From: Phyllobacterium lublinensis
GTDB lineage: Bacteria > Pseudomonadota > Alphaproteobacteria > Rhizobiales > Rhizobiaceae
Direction of reading: 5' to 3'
Length of the DNA stretch: 64,000 nucleotides
Assembly: GCF_020164435.1 (NCBI RefSeq)
Contig: NZ_JAIUDQ010000013.1
Location: 62,001 to 126,000, forward strand
The position numbers and the translations under genes are program-made. The notes beneath the pieces were generated by a model that did not search any database, was not told the DNA's origin, and saw only the letters and a program-made list of their open reading frames with translations. Below, in pieces: positions 26,523 through 37,751 of the stretch. Each line of letters opens with the position of its first letter. Positions within the stretch are counted from its first letter, which is position 1.

Positions 26523-29500
26523 CTACCCGTTCTTACCGAGAAGGTTCCGGACAAACTCGCCGTCTATGTTGCCTGTCGGCTTCAACCCATTGTCTTTCTG
26601 GAATGCCATGATCGCATCGCGGGTCTTGGCTCCGATCCTGCCATCAGAACCGCCTGCATCGTAACCATGTTTGTTCAGGATCATCTGCACGTTGCGAATG
26701 GCTTTTTCCATATCAATGGAACCTGTAGTGGATGGGGTATCAAGCCACTCTTCGGGTACATTAAGAGCATTGGCGTCCGCGTTCATCGGCTTCGGCTTCC
26801 AGAGCTCGACAGCCGCGCGTGCCCGCTGAAGCTGTTCGGGAGACATGGCCTTTGCAACTTCGTCGCGCTTTTGCCATGCATCCTTGTCGCCGGCATTCGC
26901 TGCAAGAGCGAACCACTTGTAGCTTTCTTCAAGATTCTGCTGGACGCCCATGCCTTTCGCTGAAAGGACCGCAAGATTGAACTGGCTGTCCTTCACTCCA
27001 AGCTCCGCGGCTTTGGCAAACCAGAGCGCGGCAGAGTCATTGTCCGGGGCGCCATCGGTACCTGCAGCAAACAGCACAGCGAGGTTGTGCATGGCGCTCG
27101 CATTCCCCTGTTCGGCTGCAAGCTGGTAGTATGTCTTGGCCTTCGTCAGGTCACGCGCGACGCCGAGGCCCTTTTCGTAGAAGTTGCCGAGACGATATTG
27201 GGCAGGGGCATAACCCTTCTCGGCAGCGATGCGATATGAGTCGGCAGCCTTGGTGTAGTCCCGATCGATGCCTCGTCCATCCATGTAGCGGTTGCCAATT
27301 TCGAACAATGCCCTGGGATCGCCATTTGCTGCCGCTGTGTGCAGGGGCTCCGGCCCGACTTCTGCCGGAACGGCTGGAGCGGTCATTGCGCCGCCGGCTG
27401 CGGTGTCGGTGGCCGTGAACGTAGGTGGAGTATTTTGCTGGGAGGCAATGACGCTGGCGACACTGTCGGGGGCAGGCAGGGATGCCGCCGATGCCGGTCC
27501 CGTGCTGTCCAAAGGCGCAGCCGGTTCAGCCGCTATGGCAGGATTGGCTTCGGTGGTGCTGGACGCGAGATCGTCCGTCTCACCCGGCTTGGCCTGACCG
27601 GTCGCCAGGTTCGATGGCGCTGGATGATCGAGGAATGCACTCTTCAACTGCAGGCCGACAATTGCGATCATGATTGCGCCGATTGCAAGAAGGATCGGCT
27701 TGCGCTGCCGGGAGAGAAGCCCGGCCTTAGCCGTGACCGCTTCTTCCTGCTGGACTGGAAGTACACTCTGGCTATCAATTTCCGACGCCGCCGCCTGGGC
27801 AGCCCGGCGTGCAGCCGCGATGAAATCGGCCTTGCCGGCAGGGACGTCGCTGACGGTGGGCGCATCCCGCCGGTCGTCGCGCACCCGCTTAAGGATCGAG
27901 TTCAGGTCAGGCATGCCTGAGCCTGGTTCCAGCGGGCGGTTGAGGATATCCGGATCGAAGTCCATCTTCACGTCGGGACGCTCGTCGCGCCCCGGCAAAT
28001 CCAACCCCGAATCCTGGTTTGTGGCGTCCTGTTTGTTTCGCCCCTTCAGGCCGCGAGCAAAACTACCAAAAAGAGATCGTTTTTGCCGGGGCGTGTCATC
28101 AAGATCGCCGGAGAGGTTCACGTCTGGAGAGACATCGTCCTCCTGCAATTGAGATACGCTATCGGCGGGCTCGACAGGAAGTTTCGGGTCGTAGTCAAGT
28201 GCCTCCGCGTCCTCGGCGATGATCGTTCCCCCGGCGATGGCACCGAACGCACTGCGTTCCGGGGTTGTGCTGCTTTCCAGCGAGGCCAGCCGATCAACGA
28301 TCTTGAGCAAGGTGTCGTGGATCGCTTCGAACGTCTTGGTATTGCGCTCTTCAGACTTGCGCGCAAGCATTTCGAGAGTCTTCAAATCCTCGGCGAGTTC
28401 ATGGGCAATCGCGTTATCATGGATACTGTCGAAGCTGGCCGTATTGCGGATCGCCTCCGCCGCTGCATTGCGCGCTGCTTCAAGCACGAGATCGCGGTTC
28501 AGGGCGATGGATTCCTCGATCGCATCGAGCCGGGGAGGAATCGCCCGCAGTTCCGATTGGTGCTCATTCGTACGTGACAAATGTTCCGCCAGGCTGGCGA
28601 TCTGCAATTCGAGATTGCGGATAGCGCCGTGCGTATTGTCGACATCGGGTACGTTCTTGGCGATGTAACGTGCAATATCGTCAAAACGGGCCTCAAGATT
28701 ATCGGAAAGACGAATGTCGCTGTGCTCGACCATCATGTGATGATCGTCGAGGCGGCGGGTCAGCGCTTCGAAACGTTGATCGATCTGTTCGATAAAGGCG
28801 GGATCAGCAGCAGGCGGCTGCGGCATGTTTTCAAGCTTGTCGATGATCTGCAACACCCGGTCTTCCAGATCGCGGAAGTCGGTAATGCTGATCGATGCCG
28901 GCGCATTTTGCAGATGTCGGGTGATTGCAGCAAGCTGGTCGGACAGCACGTCAAGATTGGAGACGGGCGCTGCATGCTGTGCGGTCAGATCATCAACGCG
29001 CTCGGCGAGTTCGATCATTCCCTTGAGGATGGTATCGGATGTCCGGTCAAGAGTCGCTGCCTCGACCTTTGTCGCCAGAGACGTGATCCGCGCCTCAAGC
29101 CGCTCGAAGGCATCGGCTTCGATATTGCGTGTGGTCGAAGGCCTGGATGTAGCAACAATTGCACGGCTGATTTCATCAAGGCGCTCATCGACCTGCTGCA
29201 TGAACTTGCCTGTCAGGGAAGCGCCGTTCTTCCGTGACATCTGATCAACAGCGCTTGCCAGCAACAACAGTTTTTCTTCAACGTTCTGGAGCGGCAATGA
29301 CTGGGGCAAACCGTCCAGCGTTTCACGAATTTCCTTGAGGCGGCCTTCCAGCGATCCGAGCGAAGCGCTGGCAATTTCCCCATTGAATGGGTTGCCTTGC
29401 GCGAACGCATCGAAGCGCTCGTCCATCGCGTCCCAACGGCTGCCAAGGTCCCTTACGGATTCCTCGCGTGCCAGCGTGTCCACGGTGCGCCTCAGTTCTT

Positions 29501-29975
29501 CGAGGTCACCACGGAGCATGGATAGATGACTGGCCTCCGGTCGACCAGCCTTGGTATCATCGCCGAACCCTTCACTCGCCGCCGTTGACTGCCACAGGCG
29601 GTTGATCGTGTCGCCACGTGCAGTCAAGCCGGCCGGTGGCGCTGGTTCGGATTCGTCGCGCATCTCGTCGCGCAGCTGCTTCAACTGTGCTGCAATGGCG
29701 GTAAGGTCGTGCTTGCCGTCGGCTGGCTGGCTAGCAACCGGTGCTGGCTGCGCCATGTGCCTCGGCGCTGCCGGTCGGCCAGCGCGTGAGGCTAGGGCGG
29801 CGAAGCGGTCCGCAATGTCCTGGCTTCCCTCGCTGATATCCGGCTTTGGCTCCATGGCCCGGCGCAACTGGCCTTCGATCGTTTCGAGTGTCTGATTGAG
29901 ACTATCCAGCGACGTCGCATCGCGGCGTGCGCGGTTCACATTGACCTGTTCCATCAGTGACCTTTGCTTCGTCAT
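26523..29975 (-). CDS. podJ: PodJ-like polar organelle development protein
   Basis: A 1150-residue protein. About 650 residues are acidic and helical, rich in coiled coil (many LESLEERL-like heptads and RFEALTRRLDDH). A low-complexity stretch follows, then one membrane segment (about 758-780, ILLAIGAIMIAIVGLQL), a periplasmic linker, four or five Sel1 repeats (about 878-1035, such as GRGIDRDYTKAADSYRIAA) and a C-terminal peptidoglycan-binding domain (GSDGRIGAKTRDAIMAFQKD). This order is that of PodJ, a cell-pole scaffold in Caulobacter and rhizobia. The assignment rests on architecture. Confidence 0.85.
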   Translation of the reverse strand: MTKQRSLMEQVNVNRARRDATSLDSLNQTLETIEGQLRRAMEPKPDISEGSQDIADRFAALASRAGRPAAPRHMAQPAPVASQPADGKHDLTAIAAQLKQLRDEMRDESEPAPPAGLTARGDTINRLWQSTAASEGFGDDTKAGRPEASHLSMLRGDLEELRRTVDTLAREESVRDLGSRWDAMDERFDAFAQGNPFNGEIASASLGSLEGRLKEIRETLDGLPQSLPLQNVEEKLLLLASAVDQMSRKNGASLTGKFMQQVDERLDEISRAIVATSRPSTTRNIEADAFERLEARITSLATKVEAATLDRTSDTILKGMIELAERVDDLTAQHAAPVSNLDVLSDQLAAITRHLQNAPASISITDFRDLEDRVLQIIDKLENMPQPPAADPAFIEQIDQRFEALTRRLDDHHMMVEHSDIRLSDNLEARFDDIARYIAKNVPDVDNTHGAIRNLELQIASLAEHLSRTNEHQSELRAIPPRLDAIEESIALNRDLVLEAARNAAAEAIRNTASFDSIHDNAIAHELAEDLKTLEMLARKSEERNTKTFEAIHDTLLKIVDRLASLESSTTPERSAFGAIAGGTIIAEDAEALDYDPKLPVEPADSVSQLQEDDVSPDVNLSGDLDDTPRQKRSLFGSFARGLKGRNKQDATNQDSGLDLPGRDERPDVKMDFDPDILNRPLEPGSGMPDLNSILKRVRDDRRDAPTVSDVPAGKADFIAAARRAAQAAASEIDSQSVLPVQQEEAVTAKAGLLSRQRKPILLAIGAIMIAIVGLQLKSAFLDHPAPSNLATGQAKPGETDDLASSTTEANPAIAAEPAAPLDSTGPASAASLPAPDSVASVIASQQNTPPTFTATDTAAGGAMTAPAVPAEVGPEPLHTAAANGDPRALFEIGNRYMDGRGIDRDYTKAADSYRIAAEKGYAPAQYRLGNFYEKGLGVARDLTKAKTYYQLAAEQGNASAMHNLAVLFAAGTDGAPDNDSAALWFAKAAELGVKDSQFNLAVLSAKGMGVQQNLEESYKWFALAANAGDKDAWQKRDEVAKAMSPEQLQRARAAVELWKPKPMNADANALNVPEEWLDTPSTTGSIDMEKAIRNVQMILNKHGYDAGGSDGRIGAKTRDAIMAFQKDNGLKPTGNIDGEFVRNLLGKNG

Positions 29976-30448
29976 GGACGTCTGCTTTTTCCTAACGCCA
30001 ACAGCATTGGCGGGTTTAACTTCTTGACCTTGGAGCAGCGACGCTGGTCTCGGTTGCCGAAAAGCAGGAATGTGTCCTCACAGGTCCATTCGGGCTAATC
30101 CGGAAAGCCAGGACAGGTCTGCCCCATGCGGTCCGACAAGCCGTGAAAAACAAATCACACATAGACACGGATCACCGACACCGTGACATTGGCGAAACGT
30201 GGTAAACAACTCGTTAAAACAATCTGCTAATCATTAAAAATGTCGCCGCACGGAGGCGGCGTTTCATAGGGAATTCATGGTGGTGCCATATGGCAGATGG
30301 CCCGCTTCAAAATATTCTTGCAGAAGACCGGAATTCACAGAATTTTGACGTTTACGGAAACGTCAAAATTTGTTACAGAGGGCGGAAATCTGATGGTACC
30401 ATGACTACGGTGCCGCATTTTGCTCGTATATGTTTTGGAGGAAACCTG
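29976..30448. other. Divergent intergenic region, 473 bases
   Basis: No convincing gene. It holds the podJ promoter region (AT-rich near 30205-30240), a small hairpin CGCCGC-N6-GCGGCG at about 30244-30261, and the operator palindrome at 30341-30370 in front of the beta-oxidation operon. Confidence 0.55.
30341..30370. promoter_or_regulatory. Operator-like palindrome, copy B, upstream of beta-oxidation operon
   Basis: A perfect inverted repeat with 13-base arms (AATTTTGACGTTT and its complement) around ACGG, 79 bases before the first start codon. The core GACGTTT-N4-AAACGT recurs at 22228. It resembles dyads bound by MerR- or TetR-type regulators of fatty-acid and branched-chain acyl-CoA catabolism; which one acts here is unknown. 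Confidence 0.7.
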
Positions 30449-32242
30449 ATGCCGAGTTATCGTGCGCCTGTTGAAGATACGCTGTTTATCCTGAACGATG
30501 TTCTTGGTTTTGAGCGTTACAACAACCTTCCGGGTTTTGGCGATGCATCCCCGGATATCGTCGAAGCGATTTTGGGCGAAGGCGCCAAGCTTGCCGAGAA
30601 CACGTTGTTTCCAGTGAACCAGACCGGCGATCATGAAGGCTGTGTCCGCCATGATGACGGTTCGGTGACCACGCCGAAGGGGTTCAAGGAAGCATTCGAC
30701 CAGTATCGGGAGGGTGGCTGGGTAGGCCTTGCCGTGCCGCAGGAATTTGGCGGCCAGGGGTTGCCCTATGCGTTGCACGTGGCGGCCGGCGAATATATGG
30801 CTTCGGCCAACATGGCGCTGGTCATGTATCCCGGTCTGACACAGGGCGCAATCGCTGCCATTCTCACGCATGGAACCGACGAACAGAAGCAGTCCTATCT
30901 GCCCAAGATGACCGATGGGACGTGGACCGGCACCATGAACCTCACGGAGCCGCATTGCGGTACCGACCTGGGCATGTTGCGAAGCAAGGCTGTGCCAAAC
31001 GCCGATGGCTCCTACCGGATTTCCGGGCAGAAGATTTTCATCTCGGCCGGTGAGCACGACATGGCTGAGAACATCATCCATCTCGTCCTGGCCCGCATCG
31101 AAGGTGCGCCGGAAGGTACCAAGGGCATTTCGCTGTTTATCGTGCCCAAGTACATGCTCGACAAGGACGGCAATCCCGGCACCCGCAACGGCGTGTCGTG
31201 CGGCTCGATCGAAGAGAAGATGGGCATCCACGGCAATTCGACCTGCGTCATGAACTATGACGAAGCGACCGGTTACCTGATCGGCGGAGAGAACAAGGGT
31301 CTGCGCGCCATGTTCACGATGATGAACGAAGCGCGTCTCGGCGTTGCCCTGCAGGGTCTTTCGATAGGCGAGATCGCCTACCAGAATGCTGCCATCTATG
31401 CGCGCGACCGCATTCAGGGGCGCGCCTTGACCGGTCCCAAGCAGCCGGACAAGAAAGCCGACCCGATCATCGTCCATCCCGACATCCGGCGCATCCTCCT
31501 GACGATCAAGTCTTTCAACGAGGCAGGCCGCGCATTCATTCTCTGGTCGGCGCTGAAGTCCGACATTGCGCATCGCTCGGGCGATGAGGCCGAACGGCAG
31601 CTGGCGGATGACATTCTCGGCCTGATGACGCCGGTGCTGAAAGGTGTGCTGACCGACAAGGGCTTTGAACATGCGTGCTTGGCCCAGCAGGTTTTCGGGG
31701 GCCATGGCTATATTGAAGAACATGGCATGAGCCAGTACGTGCGCGATGCGCGCATCGCCATGATCTACGAGGGTGCGAATGGCATCCAGGCATTGGACCT
31801 GGTCGGCCGCAAGCTCGGCGCCAATGGCGGCCGGGCTGTCATGGCCTTCTTCAAGGAAGTGGGCGATTTCTGCGAAGAAAATCGCGGCGACGAGAAACTC
31901 TCATTCTTCACCAAGCATTTGAAGAAGGGCCTCAACGATTTGCAGGCCGCTTCCATGTGGCTGATGCAGAACGGCATGGCAAATCCCGACAATGCTGGGG
32001 CTGCCTCCACCGACTACATGCATCTCTTCGGCCTGGTATCGCTTGGCTATATGTGGGCGCGCATGGCCAAGGCATCGCACGCCAAGCTGGCTGAAGGCAC
32101 AGGCAACAAGGCCTTCCATGAGACCAAGCTCGTCACGGGCAAGTTCTTCATGGAGCGCGTCATGCCGGAAACATCGGCGCATCTTGCCCGCATCCAGACT
32201 GGAGCTGATACGATGATGGCGCTCGCAGCGGAAGCATTCTAA
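30449..32242 (+). CDS. Acyl-CoA dehydrogenase, long FadE/DmdC-like form
   Basis: 597 residues, longer than the usual 380. The core has the flavin region ([20 protein letters not shown]) and the C-terminal [12 protein letters not shown], where the Glu is the expected catalytic base. An extra C-terminal helical domain (about 450-597) is typical of the long form that also has an N-terminal extension. It catalyses the first dehydrogenation of fatty acyl-CoA. ATG 30449 has GGAGG seven bases upstream; earlier in-frame starts would include the operator and are rejected. First gene of the operon. Confidence 0.92.
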   Translation: MPSYRAPVEDTLFILNDVLGFERYNNLPGFGDASPDIVEAILGEGAKLAENTLFPVNQTGDHEGCVRHDDGSVTTPKGFKEAFDQYREGGWVGLAVPQEFGGQGLPYALHVAAGEYMASANMALVMYPGLTQGAIAAILTHGTDEQKQSYLPKMTDGTWTGTMNLTEPHCGTDLGMLRSKAVPNADGSYRISGQKIFISAGEHDMAENIIHLVLARIEGAPEGTKGISLFIVPKYMLDKDGNPGTRNGVSCGSIEEKMGIHGNSTCVMNYDEATGYLIGGENKGLRAMFTMMNEARLGVALQGLSIGEIAYQNAAIYARDRIQGRALTGPKQPDKKADPIIVHPDIRRILLTIKSFNEAGRAFILWSALKSDIAHRSGDEAERQLADDILGLMTPVLKGVLTDKGFEHACLAQQVFGGHGYIEEHGMSQYVRDARIAMIYEGANGIQALDLVGRKLGANGGRAVMAFFKEVGDFCEENRGDEKLSFFTKHLKKGLNDLQAASMWLMQNGMANPDNAGAASTDYMHLFGLVSLGYMWARMAKASHAKLAEGTGNKAFHETKLVTGKFFMERVMPETSAHLARIQTGADTMMALAAEAF

Positions 32243-32307
32243 GCTGCTGCACGCTCATTTCGAGCCGCGACCACGCGGCTCCGTCAACTGATCTTGGGAG
32301 GTTTGTG

Positions 32308-33480
32308 ATGGGTCTGCGACCGGAAGAAGTATTGGGTGTGCCGAAACCCGGCTGGAAGACGGAAGATGTCGTCATGCTGGAAGAGATGGCCACGAGGTTT
32401 CTCGAGGCGGAGATACTGCCGCACTATGACCGTTTCGAGAAACAGGAAATATTCGATCGCTCGGCTTGGGAGCTCGCTGGAGAGAACGGGCTCCTGTGCG
32501 CCTCGATGCCGGAGGAATATGGCGGAGCGGGTGGCTCCTATGCGCACGAAAGCGCCATTCTTGAAGCCATCAGCCATGTCGGCGTCGACGGATTCGGCAT
32601 AGCTCTGCACAATTCCATCGTTGCTCCCTATATCCTTCACTATGGTTCGGAGGAGCAGAAACAGCGATGGTTGCCGAAAATGGCGACCGGCGAACTCATC
32701 GGCGCCATCGCCATGACCGAGCCCGGTGCGGGATCGGATCTCCAGGGTGTAAAGACCAGCGCGAAAAGGGATGGTAACCACTACGTCATCAACGGGTCAA
32801 AGACGTTCATTACCAACGGTCAGCTTGCCAACCTCGTCATCGTCGTGACCAAGACCGACCCTGCGCAGGGGGCAAAGGGTACCTCGCTTATCGTAGTTGA
32901 AACCGATGGGCAGGAAGGTTTCGAACGCGGCCGCAATCTCGATAAGGTCGGGCTGAAGTCCAACGATACGTCAGAGCTCTTTTTCAATGAAGTCCGGGTA
33001 CCCACGTCCAATCTTCTCGGGACGGAAGAGGGGCAGGGCTTTGTTCAGCTGATGCAGCAATTGCCCCAGGAGCGCCTGCAGATAGGTGGGACGGCAATCG
33101 CCATGGCGGAGCGTGCCATTGCCATCACGTCGGATTATGTCAAGGAGCGCAAAGCCTTCGGCAAGGCTGTCATTGAGTTCCAGAACACCCAGTTCAAACT
33201 GGCTGAGCTGAAGACAGAGGCGACCATCGGGCGTGTCTTCTACAATCATTGTGTCGAACGCCACGTGAATGGCGGGCTTGATCCGGTCACGGCCTCGATG
33301 GCGAAATACTGGCTCAGCGATTTGCAGAACAAAGTGGTCGACGAATGCCTGCAGTTGCATGGCGGATACGGCTATATGAACGAATATCCTATCGCCCGCA
33401 TGTTCCGTGATGCCCGCGTCCAGCGGATCTATGGCGGCACCAACGAAATCATGAAGCTTTTGATCGCCCGCAGCCTTTGA
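32308..33480 (+). CDS. Acyl-CoA dehydrogenase, long-chain type
   Basis: A 390-residue standard acyl-CoA dehydrogenase: IAMTEPGAGSDLQGVKTSA for flavin and substrate binding, FITNGQLANLVIVVTKT, and the C-terminal YGGTNEIMK. The Gly in place of Glu at that position is usual for long-chain and isovaleryl-type members, where the base sits on another helix. GGGAGG precedes the ATG. It is the second of two dehydrogenases in this operon, presumably with a different chain-length range. Confidence 0.92.
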   Translation: MGLRPEEVLGVPKPGWKTEDVVMLEEMATRFLEAEILPHYDRFEKQEIFDRSAWELAGENGLLCASMPEEYGGAGGSYAHESAILEAISHVGVDGFGIALHNSIVAPYILHYGSEEQKQRWLPKMATGELIGAIAMTEPGAGSDLQGVKTSAKRDGNHYVINGSKTFITNGQLANLVIVVTKTDPAQGAKGTSLIVVETDGQEGFERGRNLDKVGLKSNDTSELFFNEVRVPTSNLLGTEEGQGFVQLMQQLPQERLQIGGTAIAMAERAIAITSDYVKERKAFGKAVIEFQNTQFKLAELKTEATIGRVFYNHCVERHVNGGLDPVTASMAKYWLSDLQNKVVDECLQLHGGYGYMNEYPIARMFRDARVQRIYGGTNEIMKLLIARSL

Positions 33481-33507
33481 GCTGCCGGTTCGAACAGGGA
33501 GAATGAA

Positions 33508-34716
33508 ATGACTGAGGCATACATTTACGACCACGTCCGCACGCCGCGCGGCAAGGGCAAGAAGGACGGCAGCCTGCACGAAGTGCCTGCGGTCCGCCTC
33601 GGCGCCCACGTGCTCGAGGCGCTGCGCGACCGCAACGGACTCGACACGGGCCTGGTCGATGACATCATCTACGGCTGCGTCGATCCGGTCGGCGAAGCCG
33701 GAGCTGTCATCCCGCGTTCCTCCGCCTTTGAAGCGGGATATGATTTCAAGGCGCCAGGCATGCAGATATCGCGGTTTTGTGCATCCGGACTTGATGCGGT
33801 GAATTTTGCTGCCGCCAAGATCGTGCAGGGTGCGGACGACATCGTTATTGCCGGCGGCGTCGAGTCCATGTCCCGTGTTGGCATGGGCATGTCAGGCGGC
33901 GCCTGGTATATGGATCCGTCCGTCGGCCTGCCGGGCTATTTCATGCCGCAGGGCGTTTCCGCCGACCTGATCGCTACGAAGTACGGCTTCACCCGCGATG
34001 ACGTCGATGCTTACGCGGTCGAGAGCCAGAAGCGGGCCGGGGAAGCCTGGAAGAACGGATATTTCAAGAAGTCGGTTCTCGAGATAAAGGACCAGAACGG
34101 GCTGACGATACTCGATCATGACGAGCACATGCGTCCGGCGACGGATATGCAGGCGCTGGCCTCATTGAATCCCTCCTTTGTCATGCCCGGCGAAATGGGA
34201 GGCTTCAATGCTGTTGGCATTCAGGCACATCCCGAGGTCGAGACGATCAATCATGTCCATCATGCCGGCAATTCGTCCGGAATCGTCGATGGCGCTGCGG
34301 GCGTATTGCTTGGCTCGAAGGGCGCGGGCAAGGCTATCGGCGCAAAGCCGCGTGCCCGCATCCGCGCATTCGCCAATATCGGTTCGGACCCGGCTCTGAT
34401 GCTGACCGGCCCGGTCGATGTAACGGAGAAGCTGTTGAAGCGGGCGAGGATGAAGATTTCGGACATCGATCTCTTCGAGCTCAATGAAGCGTTTGCCGCG
34501 GTGGTCCTGCGCTACATGCAGGCCTTCGACATTCCGCGCGAAAAGATCAATGTCAACGGCGGTGCCATCGCCATGGGGCACCCTCTGGGCGCCACAGGTG
34601 CCATGATCCTTGGCACTGTTCTCGATGAACTGGAGCGCCGTGATCTCAACATCGCACTGGTTACCTTGTGCATAGGCGCCGGCATGGGCACCGCAACCAT
34701 CGTCGAACGCGTCTGA
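33508..34716 (+). CDS. fadA: Acetyl-CoA acyltransferase (thiolase)
   Basis: A 402-residue thiolase. The acyl-binding Cys91 is in [13 protein letters not shown], the catalytic His is in GHPLGATGA (about 357) and the second Cys is in [10 protein letters not shown] (about 387). It performs the last beta-oxidation step, 3-ketoacyl-CoA cleavage. It lies 27 bases after the second acyl-CoA dehydrogenase and 13 before the bifunctional enzyme, so it most likely acts as FadA/FadI with it. Confidence 0.93.
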   Translation: MTEAYIYDHVRTPRGKGKKDGSLHEVPAVRLGAHVLEALRDRNGLDTGLVDDIIYGCVDPVGEAGAVIPRSSAFEAGYDFKAPGMQISRFCASGLDAVNFAAAKIVQGADDIVIAGGVESMSRVGMGMSGGAWYMDPSVGLPGYFMPQGVSADLIATKYGFTRDDVDAYAVESQKRAGEAWKNGYFKKSVLEIKDQNGLTILDHDEHMRPATDMQALASLNPSFVMPGEMGGFNAVGIQAHPEVETINHVHHAGNSSGIVDGAAGVLLGSKGAGKAIGAKPRARIRAFANIGSDPALMLTGPVDVTEKLLKRARMKISDIDLFELNEAFAAVVLRYMQAFDIPREKINVNGGAIAMGHPLGATGAMILGTVLDELERRDLNIALVTLCIGAGMGTATIVERV

Positions 34717-34729
34717 GGAGATAGGGAAG

Positions 34730-36949
34730 ATGAGCTATACGAACTTCAAATTCGACGTTGACGCGGACGGCATAGCCCTCGTTACCTGGGACATGCCCGA
34801 CAAGTCCATGAATGTTTTCACCGAAGAGGTCATGCAGGAATTGGACGCGATCGTCGACCGGGTCACAAAGGACGAGTCAATCAAGGGAACTGTGATTACC
34901 TCCGGCAAGGACACGTTCTCCGGTGGTGCCGATCTGACCATGCTCAAGCGCATGTTCCAGCTTTTCCAGGAAGAGAAGGCAAAGGACCCAAAGAAGGCGG
35001 TTGAACTGCTGTTCGAGAACACTGGCAAGATGGGTGGCCTGTTCCGCAAGCTGGAAACGTGCGGCAAACCATGGGTTTCCGCGATCAACGGCACGTGCAT
35101 GGGCGGCGCATTCGAGATGTCATTGGCCTGCCATGGCCGCGTTGTTTCCGACGACCCGGCCGTCAAGATGGCCTTACCGGAAGTCAAGGTCGGCATCTTT
35201 CCAGGTGCAGGCGGAACCCAGCGCGTACCGCGGCTGACCAACCAGCAGGATGCCCTGCAGATGATGACTACAGGGTCTAGTCTGACGGCATCACGCGCCA
35301 AGGCAATGGGGCTGGTGCATGAGGTTGTTCCAGCCAAAAAGCTGATCGACGCGGCCAAGAAGATGATCAAGGCCGGTTTGAAGCCCGTGCAGCCATGGGA
35401 TGAAAAGGGCTTCAAGCTCCCCGGTGGCGCGATCTATTCCCCAGCCGGCGCCAATCTCTGGCCTGCGGCGACTGCGATCCTTCGCCGCGAAACCTACGGC
35501 AATTATCCGGGCGCGGCATCGATCCTCAAATCAGTCTATGAGGGTCTGCTCGTCCCGTTCGACACCGCACTCAAGATCGAACAGCGCTACTTCACAAAGA
35601 TCCTGCAGACGACCGAAGCCGGCATGATGATCCGCTCGCTGTTCGTATCCCTGCAGGAGTTGAACAAGGGCGCACGTCGTCCGAGCGACATCAAGCCTAC
35701 CAAATTCAAGAAAGTCGGCGTTGTCGGTGCGGGCTTCATGGGGGCTGGTATCGCGTATGTCACCGCAAAGGCTGGCATCCCGGTGGTGCTCCTCGACCAG
35801 AGCCTCGAGGCGGCAGAAAAGGGCAAGGCACATTCCGCCGAGCTGATCACCAAGGAAGTGCAGAAGGGCAAGGCGACAGCCGAGGAAAAGGAAAAACTGC
35901 TAGGCCTGATCACGGCATCGGCCGACTATGCTGATCTGGAAGGTGCAGACCTTGTCATCGAGGCGGTTTTCGAAGACCGCGAAGTCAAACGGGCAGTGAC
36001 CGAAAAGGCGGAGGCGGTCCTGAAGCCGGCCGCGATATTCGCGTCCAACACTTCAACCTTGCCAATTACCGGCCTTGCCAAAGTCTCACAGCGACCCAAG
36101 AACTTCGTCGGCATCCATTTCTTCTCACCAGTGGACAAGATGCTGCTGGTGGAAGTCATTCTTGGCAAGAAGACGTCGGACAAGGCACTTGCCGTTGCGC
36201 TTGACTACGTCCGTGCGATCAAGAAGACGCCGATCGTTGTGAATGACACGCGTGGTTTCTACGTCAATCGCTGCGTTCTGCGTTACATGTCGGAAGCCTA
36301 CAACATGCTGATTGAAGGTGTTCCGCCGGCAATGATCGAAAATGTTGCCCGGATGGCGGGCATGCCGGTCGGCCCGCTGGCACTCAACGACGAGACGGCG
36401 ATTGATCTTTCGCAAAAGATACTGAAGGCCACATTGGCAGATCTCGGACCAAAGGCTGTCGACCCGCGGCATGTAGAGCTCGTCAACACTTTGGTTGATA
36501 AATTCGACCGCCGCGGTCGCAAGAACGGCAAGGGCTTCTATGACTACCCGGCCAAGCCCGCGAAGAAACACCTGTGGCCGGAGCTTAAGACGCTCTATCC
36601 TCAGCAGGACCCGGACAAGATCGACGTCAATGTCTTGAAGCAGCGGTTCCTCTTCACCATTGCCCTTGAAGCGGCACGCGTGATGGAGGAAGGCATCGTT
36701 ACCGATCCGCGTGAAGCGGATGTGGGGTCGATCCTTGCTTTCGGCTTTGCGCCCTACACGGGCGGAACGCTGTCCTACATCGATGGCATGGGGGCAGCAA
36801 GGTTTGTAGAGATCGCCAAGGGGCTGCAGCGCAAATACGGTGCGCAGTTCAAGGCGCCGAAACTCCTGCTTGATATGGCCGAAAAGGGCGACACCTTTTA
36901 CGAAAGGTTCAATCCCTATCCGGCTGAGGAAAAGAAGCAGGCCGCTTGA
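34730..36949 (+). CDS. fadJ: Bifunctional enoyl-CoA hydratase/3-hydroxyacyl-CoA dehydrogenase
   Basis: A 739-residue FadB/FadJ-type protein. The N-terminal crotonase domain (about 1-200) has [15 protein letters not shown] and [13 protein letters not shown], with a catalytic Glu in [17 protein letters not shown]. The NAD-binding domain starts near 328 ([16 protein letters not shown]) and is followed by [15 protein letters not shown] and the C-terminal dehydrogenase domains. It does steps two and three of beta-oxidation on the thiolase partner. It is the last gene before the terminator at 36968. Confidence 0.93.
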   Translation: MSYTNFKFDVDADGIALVTWDMPDKSMNVFTEEVMQELDAIVDRVTKDESIKGTVITSGKDTFSGGADLTMLKRMFQLFQEEKAKDPKKAVELLFENTGKMGGLFRKLETCGKPWVSAINGTCMGGAFEMSLACHGRVVSDDPAVKMALPEVKVGIFPGAGGTQRVPRLTNQQDALQMMTTGSSLTASRAKAMGLVHEVVPAKKLIDAAKKMIKAGLKPVQPWDEKGFKLPGGAIYSPAGANLWPAATAILRRETYGNYPGAASILKSVYEGLLVPFDTALKIEQRYFTKILQTTEAGMMIRSLFVSLQELNKGARRPSDIKPTKFKKVGVVGAGFMGAGIAYVTAKAGIPVVLLDQSLEAAEKGKAHSAELITKEVQKGKATAEEKEKLLGLITASADYADLEGADLVIEAVFEDREVKRAVTEKAEAVLKPAAIFASNTSTLPITGLAKVSQRPKNFVGIHFFSPVDKMLLVEVILGKKTSDKALAVALDYVRAIKKTPIVVNDTRGFYVNRCVLRYMSEAYNMLIEGVPPAMIENVARMAGMPVGPLALNDETAIDLSQKILKATLADLGPKAVDPRHVELVNTLVDKFDRRGRKNGKGFYDYPAKPAKKHLWPELKTLYPQQDPDKIDVNVLKQRFLFTIALEAARVMEEGIVTDPREADVGSILAFGFAPYTGGTLSYIDGMGAARFVEIAKGLQRKYGAQFKAPKLLLDMAEKGDTFYERFNPYPAEEKKQAA

Positions 36950-36967
36950 CCTCGCGGCCACCCTCTC

Positions 36968-36995
36968 AAGGGGCGGGCACTGATCGCCCCTTTTT
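36968..36995 (+). terminator. Rho-independent terminator of the beta-oxidation operon
   Basis: Stem AAGGGGCG/CGCCCCTT with a nine-base loop, ending in five T, CTTT after that. It lies 19 bases after the last stop codon of the operon. Confidence 0.85.
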
Positions 36996-37096
36996 CTTTG
37001 TGGATAAGAAAGTTTTCCGCAATTTTTCTCGACTTTTCCGGGTTTCCTTCTTAGAACAATAGGGAAGGTATTTTTTCCTCGTCGCTGGAACATCCC

Positions 37097-37738
37097 ATGT
37101 TTTCACATGACCGCATCTGGGCGGCCATCGATGCACTGGCAGAACGCCATTCGCTCTCCGTTTCCGGATTGGCGAAGCGGGCAGGGCTGGATCCGACAAC
37201 GTTCAACAAATCGAAGCGTTATGCTGTAGACGGCCGCGCGCGATGGCCTTCTACCGAATCCCTGGCGAAGATTATGGAGGCGACGGGGGCGTCGCTCGAC
37301 GAGTTCATGATGCTGGTTCTGGGCAAAGCCACAAGGTCAGGCGGTACGACGACGCGGTCAGTACCGCTCCTTGGTTTTGCGCAGGCTGGGGCGGGCGGTT
37401 TCTTTGACGATGGCGGTTTTCCGGTAGGGCAGGGTTGGGATGTCGTCGAGTTTCCGATAGGTCCCGGTGATACCGTTTATGCCCTGGAAGTATCAGGCGA
37501 TTCCATGCTGCCGCTATATCGTGACGGCGATACGATCATCGTCTCGCCTGGCGCAGCCGTACGGCGGGGTGATCGCGTCGTGGTTCGCACCAAGGATGGA
37601 GAGGTCATGGCCAAGGTCCTCGCCCGGCAAACTCCGCGGACGATCGAATTGCAGTCGATGAATCCTGAACACCCTAATCGTACTTTTGATGCGGCCCACA
37701 TAGACTGGGTCGCCCGGATCCTATGGGCAAGCCAGTAG
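37097..37738 (+). CDS. LexA/CI-like HTH regulator with S24 peptidase domain
   Basis: 213 residues. An N-terminal HTH (about 10-75, SVSGLAKRAGLDPTTFNKSKR) joins a C-terminal S24 domain with the nucleophile Ser in EVSGDSMLPLYRDGD and the Lys in VMAKVLARQTP. LexA and phage repressors cleave themselves with this pair. The cleavage site (often Ala-Gly) could be FAQAGAGG at about 95-102. It sits just after the beta-oxidation terminator and 13 bases before a nuclease-fold gene. No phage genes are near, so a chromosomal stress regulator is more likely. Confidence 0.85.
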   Translation: MFSHDRIWAAIDALAERHSLSVSGLAKRAGLDPTTFNKSKRYAVDGRARWPSTESLAKIMEATGASLDEFMMLVLGKATRSGGTTTRSVPLLGFAQAGAGGFFDDGGFPVGQGWDVVEFPIGPGDTVYALEVSGDSMLPLYRDGDTIIVSPGAAVRRGDRVVVRTKDGEVMAKVLARQTPRTIELQSMNPEHPNRTFDAAHIDWVARILWASQ

Positions 37739-37751
37739 GAAATTTTTCCGT

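Noticed and set aside
30205-30240. CtrA-like sites (TTAA-N7-TTAA) before podJ
   Set aside because: TTAA half-sites are present but not at the required spacing.
30244-30261. Hairpin CGCCGC-N6-GCGGCG as a terminator
   Set aside because: The stem is short, has only three T on the plus strand, and no transcript is known to end there.
30335-31723. 462-codon open frame antisense to the acyl-CoA dehydrogenase
   Set aside because: Antisense to a gene with complete flavin and catalytic motifs; the peptide has no recognisable domain.
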